Source: Chlorella sorokiniana (taxonomy: Eukaryota; Chlorophyta; Trebouxiophyceae; Chlorellales; Chlorellaceae). Taken from it: a stretch of 64,000 nucleotides of DNA. Under the pieces are notes generated by a model that had not been told where the DNA came from, made no database searches, and saw only the letters and a program-made list of their open reading frames with translations. The position numbers were made by a program, and so were the translations under genes. This document shows, in pieces, positions 39,598-50,441 of this stretch. The stretch spans positions 1,612,001-1,676,000 of the forward strand of contig CP084620.1 in assembly GCA_025917655.1 (NCBI GenBank), in the 5' to 3' direction. Position 1 is the stretch's first letter, and each line of letters starts with the position of its first letter.

Positions 39598-39829
39598 GCC
39601 GCTAAATACAATTGTTTAAAATTTGCGAGCGTCTTTGATCAACTGACGCAGGACTTCAGTGCTGGTATGGGGGCGAGGCAGGACGGCGCGCCCAAGACTG
39701 AAGATGGAGAGGAGGCCTCACCCATGTTCTTGCTTCGTTAACCGTTTCCTTTGACATGTGAAACTCATGTTTATGCTATCGGGGGACGCTGCATCAACCG
39801 GCGGGCTTTGAGCCTCTTGTGACGACTGC

Positions 39830-42800
39830 ATGTTGGCCAGCGCAGCCTTACGCACAACCGGCAGGGCTTCCTGGCACCAAGAGCGCCCTTCCGGGGGCCG
39901 CGGACACCAGCGACGGCAACCCACCGCCGGCGGCGCCACGGCCGGCGGGCGCAGCTCTGGTGCGGACCGGAGCGAAGACAGCGCTGTTTCGCGGAGCCAC
40001 AAGGCGGGGAAGCAGACGAGTGATGTCGACATTGTGTCTGGCAGCCGACTGGCGCAGGCTCAGGGCCCCTCCTGTGACTGGCCCCGGCCCGAAGAGCGCC
40101 GGCGGTGGGAGGTACGTGGAGGCGCTGCCCTAATACGCTTGCCGCCCTCCCCGCATCCCCATGCACCTTTCGCAACGTTTGAGGTCTACTTTATTGATCA
40201 TGCTGCAGGAGGCAGCCCTGTCCACCACCGGCTTCCCCGTCCCCACGGGCTACGGCTCCAGCCCAGCCCAGCCCTCGGCCGAGCGAGGCACGCTGTGGCT
40301 GCTGCGCAACCCCGCACGCCAACCGCCGCCTGCAGCGGGGGCAGGGGCGGCAGGTGCGCAGGCCGGCACGCGCGCGGCGGCGCTGGCGAGGAGGAGGGGG
40401 CTGAGCCGGATCGGCGTGGCCCCCTGCTGCCCGTCTTCCGCTCCGCCCCTACTCTGCCGAGGCGGCCCGCCAGCGCGCCCCCTCCACCACCGCCCGCATC
40501 CTGGTCCTGGACGACGGCTGCACCTGCCGCGCGCCCCTGGCGGCCGCAATCCTGCAGTCCATGCTGAGAGGGGGGGGGCGGTGCTTGCAGCCGGCTGGCC
40601 GGGCAGCCGCCAACGCCTCCACGCCTTGTGCAGCACGCACCGGCGCCGCCGCCGACGCCCGGCCCGCCTCTGTGGCGCTTCGCCTCCGCCCTCCTTGCAG
40701 CAAGCTGGCCCAGCCGCTGGATGTCGAGGTGGCGGCGGCGTCGATCGGGCGCCGGCGCAGGGTCCCCACAGCGAGCGGCTGGTGCAGGTGGCGCGAGAGA
40801 TGGAGATCCCGCTGCCGCCGGTGAGGGCGGGCAGGGCCGGCAGGGGGCTGTGCCACACGGCCCCAATGCCAAGCCGTCCCACCCCTCTCCATCCCTTTTC
40901 ACGCGCCGCCGCCCCCGCCCCTCAGCGCGGCTCCCCCGAGTTTGACGAGATGCGGCACCTGGTGGGGTGTGACCTGGTGCTGGTCATGGACGGGTACGAC
41001 AGGCGGGAGGTGGTGCGCGAGGCGGCGGTGCTGCAGCGCCTCAACCCCGGGGCCGCCTACCTGGCACGCGTGCGCCGCCTGGGGAGTGGGCGGCGGAGGC
41101 GGCGCCGCCGCCGCGCGACCGACGCCTGCTGGTGAGGGCCCCGCGCACGCCCGCCCGCGCGCAGGCAGCCTGGGGGCGAGGGGGCATGGGGGGGAGACGG
41201 GTCTCTTTAGCCAGCAGGTTGCCCTGGGGGAGCCGCCAGCTGGCGCCTGTGGCACCGCCGTACACTTGCGGCGCTGCGCGGTCGTGACAGGCGGCCATGG
41301 CATGTCCGCCATCATCCCCCTCCTCCCCACTCACACACACACGCCCCCACCCAATCAACCATATAGGGCGCCCCCGACATCCCGGACCCGCTCTACGGCA
41401 CCCTCACCGCAGCTGCCGACCTGGCGGCGCTGCGCTTGGCCGCCCACGCCATCGCGCTGTGCTGCCGCGGCCTGCTGGCCCACCTGCTGCAGCTGCGCGC
41501 GTGTGCAGCGGCGCCGGCGCGGCCGAGGTGCCGCTGCGCGTGGCGCTGGCGCAGAGCCTGCAGTGCCCGCTGGTGGACCCGCGCTCGCGCCACGCACGCG
41601 CCGCCCTGCTGCACTGCCGCCTGCCGCCGCGGGGAGGCGGCGCCGCGGCACCTCACGCGGGGCGGGACTCGGGCGGGGACGGCGGCGCGCGGCTGGAGCC
41701 GGCCGCCGACTGGCCCCGCCCCGTGTGGGTGGAGGGCGGCGGCGGCGGCAGCGCCGACGACAGCGATGCGGGTGCGGGGCGCCGTGCTCCCATGCACTGC
41801 TGGGGGCTGCCACTTGTTTTTCTTTTGGGGGAGGGGGATGAGGGGGAAACGGGGGCTGCTACTGCTTTGTCTGTGCCGCTTCCCGTGCGCTCGAGCCTCC
41901 TCCTCGCTGCGCCCGCAGAGGAGCAGCGCCCCCTCTGGACCGTGCGCGAGGTGGGCGGGCAGTCGGTGGTGGTGCGCCGCCCGCGCCCCGCTCCCGGCCT
42001 CCCGCCGCGGCTACTGGAACAGCGCCGACAACGTGCAGCGCGAGCTGAGGTGTGCTGTGGGGGCTGCCGGGGCCTGGGAGCGCCGGCGGGGGTCCAGCGC
42101 AGCTTCTGGGCCCGGCGGTGGCAAACCGTGCGCCTCCACCAACTCAAAGCCTTCTGCTTTGAGCGCATGCGCGCGGCGCTGTTGGGGCACTCACCCTCCT
42201 TCCATACACGCACATGCACCCTCCCCCACCACACCCACACCCACACACTCCCCCATCTCCCCATCTTACCCCCACTGCAGCAAGTGGATGGAGGCGCGGG
42301 GATGCGGCACCGGCTGCCCTCCCAGGCGGAGCTGCGCTCCTCGGGCGCCAACACGCTGTCCGCCAAGGTCGACGCGCACGGCGGCCTGGCGGCCTTTGGG
42401 CGCCGCCTGGGCCTGCCGCTGGCCTCCGGCCGCGCTCACAACGGCGCCTGGGGCCGGTGGGACGCGCTGGCGGCGGAGCTGCGCCGCTTTGTGGCGGAGC
42501 AGCGGGAGGAGGAGGGCAGCGCGGCGGGCGGCGCCCGGCAGCAGCCCGCGGGCGGCGGCGGCGAGTCCGACGGGGAGGCGAGCGGCGGCGAGGAGGGGCG
42601 TCGCCGCCGCGCGCCGCCCGCCTTTGCCAGCCGCAGCTGGAGCAGCGGAGGGGGCTGGCGGGGGGCCCTGCCTCCGGCGTGCTGCTGGCTGAGGATGGCA
42701 GCTTGAGCAGCAGCGACGACGAGGAGGAGGAGCGGCAGCGGGGCGGCGACGGCGGCGGCGGCGGCGTCACCTTCCTGCCCACCCAGCAGCAGCTGCGCAG

Positions 42801-43934
42801 CGCGGGGCGGGCGGACCTGCTGGGCGCCATCCGCCAGCACGGCGGCAGCCTGGCGGTGGCGCGCCGCCTGGGCTGGGCCGTGCGCCACGGGCGGCTGCCC
42901 AGCGAGGCCACGCTGCTGGCCCAGCTGCTGCGCTTTGCGCGCGAGCGGGAGGGGGGCGAGGTGTGGCGGCGCGGCGTGGGGCGCGGCCGCAGCGGGGTGC
43001 ACACCGCGCTGCTGGCCATGCCCACGCTGCGGGAGCTGCGGGAGGCGGGGCGCGCCGACCTGGCGGGGGCGGTGGTGCGGCTGGGGGCGTGCAGGCCTTT
43101 GCCTACCTGCTGGCGTGGGAGCAGCAGGGGCGGCGCTGGGGGAGGCAGACGGCGGCGCAGCCGGCAGCCAGGACGACGCGCAGCAGCAGCAGCAGCAGCA
43201 GCGGCAGCGGCAGGAGGAGGAGGAGGAGGTGGAGCGGGCGCGGGAGGAGGTGCGGCAGCAGCTGTCCCAGATACTGGCGTACCCGGGCAGCGCCGCGCGC
43301 AGCGGCGGCGGCGGCGGCGGCGGCGCAGCCCGCAGCCCGCGCCCGCGCCGCCGCAGCCGGCGGTGGTGGAGGTGGGGCGTGCGGTGCTGCAGCTGATTGA
43401 GGCGCGGGGCTGGGAGCGGCGCGTGCCCACCAAGCAGGTTGGCGGCAGGGCGGCAGCTGTTGTGGGCCAGGCAGGCTGCAGGCATGCCTGCTGCCCCTGG
43501 TGCCCGCTCTGCTGCCTGGCCTAGCTTTCAACTGCACCCCCTGAGCCCTCCTCACCCGCTGGCGCCTGCAGGAGCTGCTGGCTGCGGGTCGGCGCGACCT
43601 GCATGCTGGCATGGTGCGCTGCGGCGGCGCCCAGAAGCTGGCGGAGCACCTGTGCATGCCCTACGCCGAGATGCGGGGGCGGCCGCCGCGTGACCGGCAG
43701 CGCCACGGCGACCCCCTGTCCCGCGCGCAGCTGGCGGCGCGGCTGCGGGCGCCGCCTGGCACCGCGCTGGAGCCAGGCAGCGGCGGCGCGGGCGGTTGGT
43801 GGCCCTGCCGGCGGTGGCAGGGCGGCGGCGGGCGAGCCGCGCCGCACCGGCCGCACCGGCCGCAGGGGCCATCCAGCCGGCTGCTGGAACGGGAGCTGGT
43901 GCTGGAAGCGTACCAGGACTTCACCCTGGTTTGA
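39830..43934 (+). CDS. Catalytically dead LMW-PTP-like domain fused to GR-DL/HGG repeats, probably plastid-targeted
   Basis: The N-terminus (MLASAALRTTGRASWHQERP, then Gly/Ala/Arg-rich) resembles a plastid transit peptide. The next part follows low-molecular-weight protein tyrosine phosphatase: ILVLDDGCTCRAPLAAAILQ at about 40500-40560 aligns with LFVCLGNICRSPIAEAVF, so the nucleophile Cys is replaced by Asp while the loop Arg remains. EFDEMRHLVGCDLVLVMDGY, a Leu-Gly-Glu-Trp segment matching LLGSY, and DIPDPLYG (general-acid loop) follow in order. From about 41990 come repeats of roughly 55 residues: LPSQAELRSSGANTLSAKVD with AHGGLAAFGRRLGLPL; LPTQQQLRSAGRADLLGAIR with QHGGSLAVARRLGW; TLRELREAGRADLAGAVV; and ELLAAGRRDLHAGMVRCGG. 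Main exons: 39830-40111, 40208-40578, 40701-40820, 40926-41131, 41368-41770, 41921-42049, about 42280-43436, 43572-43934. The repeat pattern resembles plastid-targeted plant proteins but I cannot name its family. Several frame changes in GC runs. Confidence 0.62.
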
Positions 43935-44277
43935 GGCTTCTGCTGCCTCCGCTGCGCCCGACACAGCAGTTCATCCTGGCTGTTTCTGCATCGCATTGAA
44001 TAAACTTTCCAAACACCGAATGAACCCTTACCCATGTCAGCCTTCATGCTGAAGTGCTGCGGCAGTGCCTAGCGAGTGAGGGTTGTCTAGAAGCGCGGCA
44101 ACAGACCAGCCTGAGCAACGCGCCTGGAAGAGCCACGTGTCGGTACTGCGCTGGCGGGGTTGCCACCTGGCTACCATATGGCCGCGGCCGCGCCTTGAAC
44201 CGTCTGTCGTGAGCATTGCCAGCCAGGGCTTGTTTACGGCGGCCCGCAGCGCTCCGGACGGGAAGGAGCTCAGTGGT
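43935..44277. other. Intergenic gap with possible AATAAA signal
   Basis: 343 bases between two plus-strand genes. AATAAA at 43999-44004, 65 bases past the stop at 43934, could serve as polyadenylation signal for the upstream gene. The rest must hold the promoter and 5' UTR of the receptor gene. Confidence 0.4.
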
Positions 44278-47200
44278 ATGGCTCGGGCGACGGTTTCCTG
44301 TCGTGCCTCGCTGCCGTTTCTCGTGATCGCATTTGCTGCATCAACTTCAGCTGTGCTTGCTGCGGGAGACGACCCCCGGCGGCCGTGCTACCGGTTTTCT
44401 GGGCAGACAAGGACCCCATCAACGTCTGCACTGCTGAAACGGTGCCAAGTAAGCAGACGCAGGTTCCCTACTGACGACCACTCAGCTGCGGCGGGGCCAC
44501 CGTTCTGTTGGTGCTAACCCGCCCGCTGCTGCCCTGCTGCCGCTGCCCCACCGCTGCAGTCGTCTACTGCTCTGGGCGGGAGGCCCAAGACTTCAGCGGC
44601 TATGAAGTCACCCTCTTCCGGCGGGTGGGCAGAGTTCGCTGCTGCTTTGGCAGCGAGGCCATGGCCTCCTCCCTGGCCGGCCAGGGAGGAGCGCGGGCTG
44701 CTCTGCGCGCTGAGGTCGGGTCCCTGGATCAGCCTCTGCTGTGAGCCCCTGGCCATGCAGGTGGCAGCCCAAATGGGTTGGTCGGAGGATCGCCTCAACT
44801 GGACGTGCTGGGACGACTACAACGCAATGCTGGGGCACCTGGCAGCGGGAGACGGTGCGCCACGCACGCTGCCGGCAGCACCAGGCACGCCCCCCTCCGC
44901 GTACCGCCCTCACAAGCGGTTCCCGCCCAGCGCTCTGGCTCCCTGCTGCAGGCGTGTGCCACGTGAGCCCGGCGGGCGTTGGAGTCACGCCGTCCACCCT
45001 GGAAACGGGCCTCGTGTTTTCCATGCCAACGCTGACGTGGGCGCCAGGGGACGGCCGCAGCTGCAGGGGCAGCGGGCCGCCATGGCAGCCGTTCAGGCTC
45101 CGACCTCGCCCCCGCCTCCCTGCTTACCGACGCACCGCTGCTGGTCTCACCAGGCTGGACTGCCGCCGTTAAGGGTGTAACCTGCGCTGTGGCTCCCGCC
45201 CCCCCAGCAGCGCGGGCTACTCGGTGCTCATCTCCACCTCCCAGACCAGCGCCTCCTCCTGGATCTTCATGGACGCCTTCTCCTGGACCCTGTGGGTGGC
45301 CCTGGTGCTGACCGCCGCGGGGGTGGGGGTGGTGCTGTGGCTGCTGGAACCGTGGACCACCCCCGCAGGCGCCCCTGCGCCGCCGACTACAAGGCGGACG
45401 CGCTGCAGGCGGCTGTGTGGAACTCCATCAGCAGGCCCATGCAGGCGGGTGGCGGTTTTCGTTTCTTTTGTTGGAGGAGGAAGGGGCTTGCCATTGTGGA
45501 CGCTTGGGTCCAACTGTTGCCAGCCAGCCAGCCAGCCAGGGGCGCTGGAGCTGCACGCCCGCGGCTGCGCATGTGCCGCCTGGAAGCGGGGTGCTCACAA
45601 GGGGCGGCCCCGCGCAGCTGCGTGGCAGCACCCGCAGGGCTGCCCACCACCGCGGCCCCGCCTCGCCTGCAGACTCAGGACATGGTGGGGCGCTCCTGGC
45701 CACCAACCTCATCATCACCATCTACGCCTTCATGGTGGGGGCGGGCGGGAGGGGGAGGGGGAGGAGGCGGCATACGCAGCCTGCCGCCCCTCCGCCTGTC
45801 CAACAGCGCCGACCCGCGTGGCTTGATCACCGGGCCCAGCGTCGCATGCCGGCTGGTTGCCGTGTGAGCAACCCCCCACCCCTGCCACACCACCCCCTCC
45901 GACACACGCGCAGATGCTGATCATGGTTGCCATCTTCACGGCCAACACCAGCGCCAATCTGACCGCCAGCCGCCTGTCGTCCCGCATCACAGGGGTGCAG
46001 GACCTGCCGGGGAAGAGGGTCGGCACCTGGGATGTGAGCCCCGCCCCCGCCCGCCCCCACCGCCCATGCCTGAAACCCCGCCTTGCCCCTCTGTCACTCA
46101 ATTGTTACCTGCCCGTGTCTGTGCTGCCATCCTCAAAATCTACTTGCCTCCCCTGATACCAGTCAATTGTTACCTGCCAGCGGCTGTGCTGCCATCCTCA
46201 AATTTGCTTGCCTCCCCTGCCACCCGTCACGGCCCCCCCCTCCAGGACCTCGAGTACCTGGGTGACCTGGCGCGGCGGGGGGTACAGGCCCGCGGCCTGC
46301 CCTGGAACGACGGGATGGACCAGGAGGCCATGCTGGAGGCGGTGCGGGTGCGCCGGCAACGCTGGGGGAGCGCGCAGGCCACGCTGGGGCCCCGACGCCT
46401 TGCCGCCCCGCTGCGGGCTCGGTGCATGCTGCCTCTCGAGGCCTCGCCTCCACGTTGGGCGCTCGCTGCCGCTGCCCCCTCCCCCCCAAAAGCAAGGCAG
46501 CAACCTTCCCTGCCCCCTTGCGCACGCCTCCCCAGAACGGCACCCTGGATGCTCTGGTCCTGGACAGCTACGTGCTGCAGTTTGCGGCTGCCTCCACCTG
46601 CGACCTGGCCACCGTGGGAGGCGTGTGGCAGCAGGTGGGCGCCAGCGGCCAGCCCGCCCCACACAGCGCAGCTGAGGGGCGCCCAGCGCGACCCTGGCAC
46701 CACCTTTGCCCAACCGCTCTCCTGCCGCCGCCCCTGCCCCCTCCCGACCAGTACTATGGCGCCGTTGCTTTCCCCTCGGGCTTCAACGACACCGAGCTGC
46801 TGGCCGCCTTCAACTCCATGCTGGCCGACATACAGAAGTCGGGTGGGCGCAGCTGGCTGGGTGCAGAGGTACCGTACCTCTGGCGCAGGGAGGGAGCCCC
46901 GCGCGCTGCCGTGGTCGCTCACGCGCTGCCGGCTGCTGCCGCGCTGTGCGCGCTGTGGTTGCAGGCGACATGGAGGCCCTGTTCTCGCAGTACGTGGACC
47001 CGCCGCAGCCGGCCTGCAAGACGTCGGGGTGGGCGACACCACCAGCCAGGTCACCTTCTCGCAGGTAGGGGGCCGCCTCCGCTGGACCCTCGAGTGCAGG
47101 CGTAGCCACGCTGTTTGCGTGGCTGTTTTGTTTGGCGAAGCATGACCGAACACGCAGCGCAGGCGGGCCCACAACCCATGGTCCCAGCGTGTCCTGCACT

Positions 47201-47851
47201 CCACCCCCCACACACACACACATACACGCCCAGGTTGCCCCCCCTGTCGCCAGGTGTCTGGGCTGTGGATGCTGCTGGGCGCCAGCCTGGCGGTGGCTCT
47301 GGGCATCGTGGCCGCCTCGCACCTGCTGGTGCGGGGCGCGCAGCGGGTGGCAGACACCAAGGCGTACCGCGCGGTACGGGACGCTTCGCTGGAGCGCCTG
47401 CGCTCCCTCTCCACCCCCGCCCGCCTCGCCACCCGGCGGCGCTCCGCCCGCCTCTGCAGCCGCGCCAAGCCCAGGGAGCTCGCTGGGCCTGGCCACGATC
47501 GCGGAGGAGGGCAGCAACCATCTGCATGCGCCAGGGGCCCCCCCACACTGCAGCATAGAGCTGCCGCGGTCGCCTGCGACGCAACCGCAGCAGCAGCAGC
47601 GGCAGCGGCAGGAATGCAGTGGGGCCCAGGAGCCTCCCAGCCTGGCAATGGGCAGCGGCAGCTCAGGCGGCGGCACTATGCAGCGGGTGGCACCCGCTCC
47701 CGCCAGCAGCAGCATGTTTGGCCTGTCAGACGCGCAGCTGGCAGCGCCGGCCACGCTGGGCGACGTCGTGGCCGGGGTGCGGCACCTGGAGCAGCTGCTG
47801 CAGCAGCGGCGGCCGCCTGATATTACCGTGCCCGGCCCAGGCAGCCTGTAG
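44278..47851 (+). CDS. Ionotropic glutamate receptor-like (GLR) ligand-gated channel
   Basis: Plasma-membrane ligand-gated cation channel of the iGluR/GLR family. Start ATG 44278 begins a signal peptide (MARATVSCRASLPFLVIAFA). The ligand-binding lobe S1 reads SGREAQDFSGYEVTLFRRV and AAQMGWSEDRLNWTCWDDYN. M1 is SWIFMDAFSWTLWVALVLTA followed by GVGVVLWLLE. A pore region reads ATNLIITIYAFM and M3 is MLIMVAIFTANTSANLTASR, the SYTANLAAFLT counterpart. S2 follows: DLPGKRVGTWD, GTLDALVLDSYVLQFAA and YYGAVAFPSGFNDTELLAAF. M4 is LWMLLGASLAVALGIVAASH. Main exons: 44278-44448, 44560-44624, 44761-44854, 44951-45036, 45212-45448, 45673-45734, 45914-46034, 46247-46340, 46535-46635, 46752-46841, 46965-47064, 47253-47851. 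There is no amino-terminal (LIVBP) domain, so it is about half the size of land-plant GLRs. The cytoplasmic tail is Gln/Ser-rich. Frame changes occur in the first, eleventh and last exons. Confidence 0.85.
46099..46228. repeat. Two diverged 65-base tandem repeats in a GLR intron
   Basis: The unit starts CAATTGTTACCTGCC and continues with CTGTGCTGCCATCCTCAAA; copies begin at 46099 and 46164. It lies in the intron between exons 45914-46034 and 46247-46340, and the second copy runs up to the acceptor tract. Confidence 0.85.
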
Positions 47852-47982
47852 TTCATTGCACTTGCCAGCTGCTGCAACCGTTTGCCTGTGGACCGCACTA
47901 CACACCAATCAAGCAAGCAAGGGCGTGAGCACTCGGGGTGCACACTCTGGCGGGGAGCAGGCCGCCGCCCCTGCCGCTCGCA

Positions 47983-48651
47983 TCACCTGCCGCCGCCGCG
48001 CTCCTCGATGCTGCTGTGGCTCCACGGGTTGTCGGACGCCTCCAGCACGTCGTCGCCCCCACCACCAGCCGCCCCGCCGTTGCGCTGCAGGCGGGTGCAG
48101 GCGGGGTGGAGCCGCGAGAATGGGGTCAGCAGGGCCGACAGGACAGCCCATGCAAGCGGGGCTGCGTGTGGCGCTGCAGCAGCTCACGTCGGAACAGCGG
48201 CAGCGTCCAGCCGCTCCTCAAGCTCGGGATCGGTGTCAACAGTGTCGCTGTGCGGCAGCGACTCCGGGTGCTGCCGCCGCCGCTCGCTCTGCGCTCACAG
48301 GGGCCAGCAGGTGGGCTGTCCCGGATCGCCCTGCCACCCACTGCTTGAGAGGGGCCTGCCGCGTGCAACTCTTGACCTTCTCGCTGCCCTGCCCCTCACC
48401 AGCGTGGGGTGCCCGCCGTGCTGAGCCCTGAGCCGCCGCAGCTCCTCCTCGTCATCCCCCTGTTGCCCTGGGCCACCCGTCCCTCGCCACCACTTGCCAT
48501 GCCGTTTGATCCCTGCTTCTCTGGGAGTGATGGATCACACCAGACTGGCTGTCTATTACATCGTACACCTCTGCCATCCAAGGTTCAAGGTGAAGGGGGC
48601 TGAATAGAAGCTGGCGTGCATGTCTGACAGCCTGTCGCGCACGCGGAGCAT
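47983..48651 (-). CDS. Small acidic protein of unknown function
   Basis: I do not recognise the product. Minus-strand pieces with coding character: MLRVRDRLSDMHASFYSAPF ending at a GTGTAC donor (48651-48569); an exon near 48459-48400 with GDDEEELRRLRAQHGGHPTL before a GTGAGG donor; an exon near 48276-48190 with HPESLPHSDTVDTDPELEER and LDAAAVPT before GTGAGC; and a last exon, about 48085-47983, DDVLEASDNPWSHSSIEERG to TGA. Splice ends are canonical, but two junctions are one base out of phase, as elsewhere in this window. An upstream in-frame ATG (48726) would add a Lys-rich segment. The gene converges on the receptor gene and its 5' end overlaps the region of the next plus-strand start. Confidence 0.4.
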
Positions 48652-48732
48652 CGGGTCAATTTTGTCGGTGCTTCCAGTCGAGCGTTCATTTTCGAGTTTT
48701 TTTTTATCGGTTTTATGGTTTTTCATGCCTCC

Positions 48733-50229
48733 ATGGACCGCCAAGTTACTGGTGTGAAGAGGCGGGCGCCGTCCCCACCGCCGCGCCTCCAGCTAGAGCA
48801 TCCACACGACAGCGCCAGCGGCATAGCGCCCGCCCAGCCAGCCCTCCAACCCCTCCTCCTGCCCCAGCATGCCGCCTGTGCGCATTTTGGCTTGCCAGCA
48901 GTGCCCGATGCGCCATTTGCGCCGACGGCGCCCCTCTGCCCCAAACGGTGCGCGTGCAAGCTCCGCCGCTGGCACACCCTCCCCTGTGGCAGCTGGAGCA
49001 GCATCAGCTCAACCGCTTCAGCCCCGCCACCCCTGTTCTTCATGAGTTCCAGGTCGGATTTGGTGGCCTGCAGCCCAGCTCACCGCTGGCGATTCCCAAC
49101 GCCCACGGCATGGGCCCTGGATGACGCCAGCTGTCCAGCTGCCGGCGGCTTCCCAGGCTGCGCAGCAGCCGGGCGTGTACGGCAGCGCACCTACCCCGCT
49201 GATCCAAACGGCAGGCCTGCCATTTGGCTTCAGTCCCCCTCTTCACCCGACTGTGGCCGCTGTGCGTGGCTCGGCTGCCCACACCAGCAGCAGCAGCAGC
49301 AGGCTGGGGTCGCCGCGCAGCGCCTCGCCCCGCCGCGCCAGCGCCAGCGCCCGCTCCGGCTGCCCATCGACAGAGGCGCAGCGGCAGACTGTCATCAAGG
49401 TGACGGGCGGGCCACGCGCTGTGTATGTTGCAGAGCGGTGTGGGTGTGGCCACTACTTGATGCAGCCGCGTTCATGCCTGCACGAGCCGGCCCTCCCTTC
49501 CACTTCCTCGAACGCCTGCAGCTCCCCGCCGGCAGCCGGCTGGTGGTGGGGGACACCGTGATCGAGGCCTGCCCCTCCCCGCGAGCGGAAGACTGCGGAA
49601 GCTTTGGCGCCGGCCCTGCGATGCCAGCTGGCCAGCCCGCAGCTCCTCAGCAGCACAACCCAGCGGCGTGGTGGCCAGCGCCGGTGCCAGCGGCGCCAGG
49701 CCTGCCCCGCAGGTGCACCTCCCTGTTGAGCAGCCCGTCGCAGCGCTGGCGGCATCGCATCAGCTGGAGGCCCTGCGACAGGGGCAGCTGGCGGCGGCAC
49801 GCGTGGCGGCGGCCCTGCAGGTACAGGCGCCGCCAGCACAGGTGTTGCCGCCCGTCAGCCATGGCCACGCTGGGGGCTGTGGCACGGCGGAGCAGCTCCC
49901 GTAGCACCCCACGGCCGCCCTGCTGCGGCCCAGAGCGTGGCGTGCAGCTGCGACCCAGGGAGCAGCCGCAGGGGCAGCAGGTCAAGGAGGGCGAAGCAGC
50001 GTCGGCGGCAGCGGCAGGGCGGCAGGGCTCGGTCGGCAGCCGCCTGGGCCCCATGATGCCCAACACGGGCCCGCAGCCGGTGCTGGATCCATCCACGCTG
50101 GCCGCAGCCGCCCTGTGGCCAGACATGCCGGCTGGCCTGGCAGCTGGGGACGCGGAGGCTGACCGGGAGCAGCAAGCTGGTGGCGAGGAGGCGGGTGGGC
50201 CGGGTGAGGCACATGGCAGCACACCGTAG
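48733..50229 (+). CDS. Uncharacterised low-complexity Pro/Ala/Gln-rich protein
   Basis: A long open frame (start ATG 48733, stop at 50229) rich in Pro, Ala, Gln and Ser. No family recognised. The most protein-like stretches are QLNRFSPATPVLHEFQVGF (near 49000), QRQTVIKVTGGPRAVYVAE (near 49390), LPAGSRLVVGDTVIEACPSP (near 49530), PVAALAASHQLEALRQGQLA (near 49740) and SRLGPMMPNTGPQPVLDPST (near 50050). These lie in different frames, so the single long frame is not the true protein; frame changes and possibly short introns (GTGACG at 49400 to TTGATGCAG near 49463) are involved. Composition suggests a regulatory or scaffold protein, but that is only a guess. Confidence 0.4.
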   Translation: MDRQVTGVKRRAPSPPPRLQLEHPHDSASGIAPAQPALQPLLLPQHAACAHFGLPAVPDAPFAPTAPLCPKRCACKLRRWHTLPCGSWSSISSTASAPPPLFFMSSRSDLVACSPAHRWRFPTPTAWALDDASCPAAGGFPGCAAAGRVRQRTYPADPNGRPAIWLQSPSSPDCGRCAWLGCPHQQQQQQAGVAAQRLAPPRQRQRPLRLPIDRGAAADCHQGDGRATRCVCCRAVWVWPLLDAAAFMPARAGPPFHFLERLQLPAGSRLVVGDTVIEACPSPRAEDCGSFGAGPAMPAGQPAAPQQHNPAAWWPAPVPAAPGLPRRCTSLLSSPSQRWRHRISWRPCDRGSWRRHAWRRPCRYRRRQHRCCRPSAMATLGAVARRSSSRSTPRPPCCGPERGVQLRPREQPQGQQVKEGEAASAAAAGRQGSVGSRLGPMMPNTGPQPVLDPSTLAAAALWPDMPAGLAAGDAEADREQQAGGEEAGGPGEAHGSTP

Positions 50230-50398
50230 GCCTGAAGCCTGTGCACATGTAGCCCTGCCGCCATGTGGGGATCGTGAAGGGCAGCCGAGCCCATTTGCGC
50301 GACTGCTTTCTCAAGCCATCCAAAAGCATTCACCGCAGGCCTTGAGGAGCTGATGGAGGAGGCGTTTGACAGCCATGAATGAATGCCAAGCGTGATTA

Positions 50399-50403
50399 TT
50401 ACA
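50399..50403 (-). terminator. TGTAA polyadenylation signal of the two-RRM gene
   Basis: TTACA on the plus strand, 39 bases past the stop at 50442. Confidence 0.5.
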
Positions 50404-50414
50404 CAGCAATGCTT

Positions 50415-50419
50415 TGTAA
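50415..50419 (+). terminator. TGTAA polyadenylation signal of the low-complexity gene
   Basis: TGTAA 186 bases past the stop at 50229. It lies only 23 bases before the stop of the opposing gene, so the 3' UTRs overlap. Confidence 0.45.
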
Positions 50420-50441
50420 CATCCCTGACGTTGTCGCTGCC

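Noticed and set aside
45441-45450. Possible sixth GC-AG intron in the receptor gene (CAG|GCGGGT)
   Set aside because: A canonical GT donor four bases later joins in frame with the conserved ATNLIITIYAFM exon and needs no frame change, so it is the better model.
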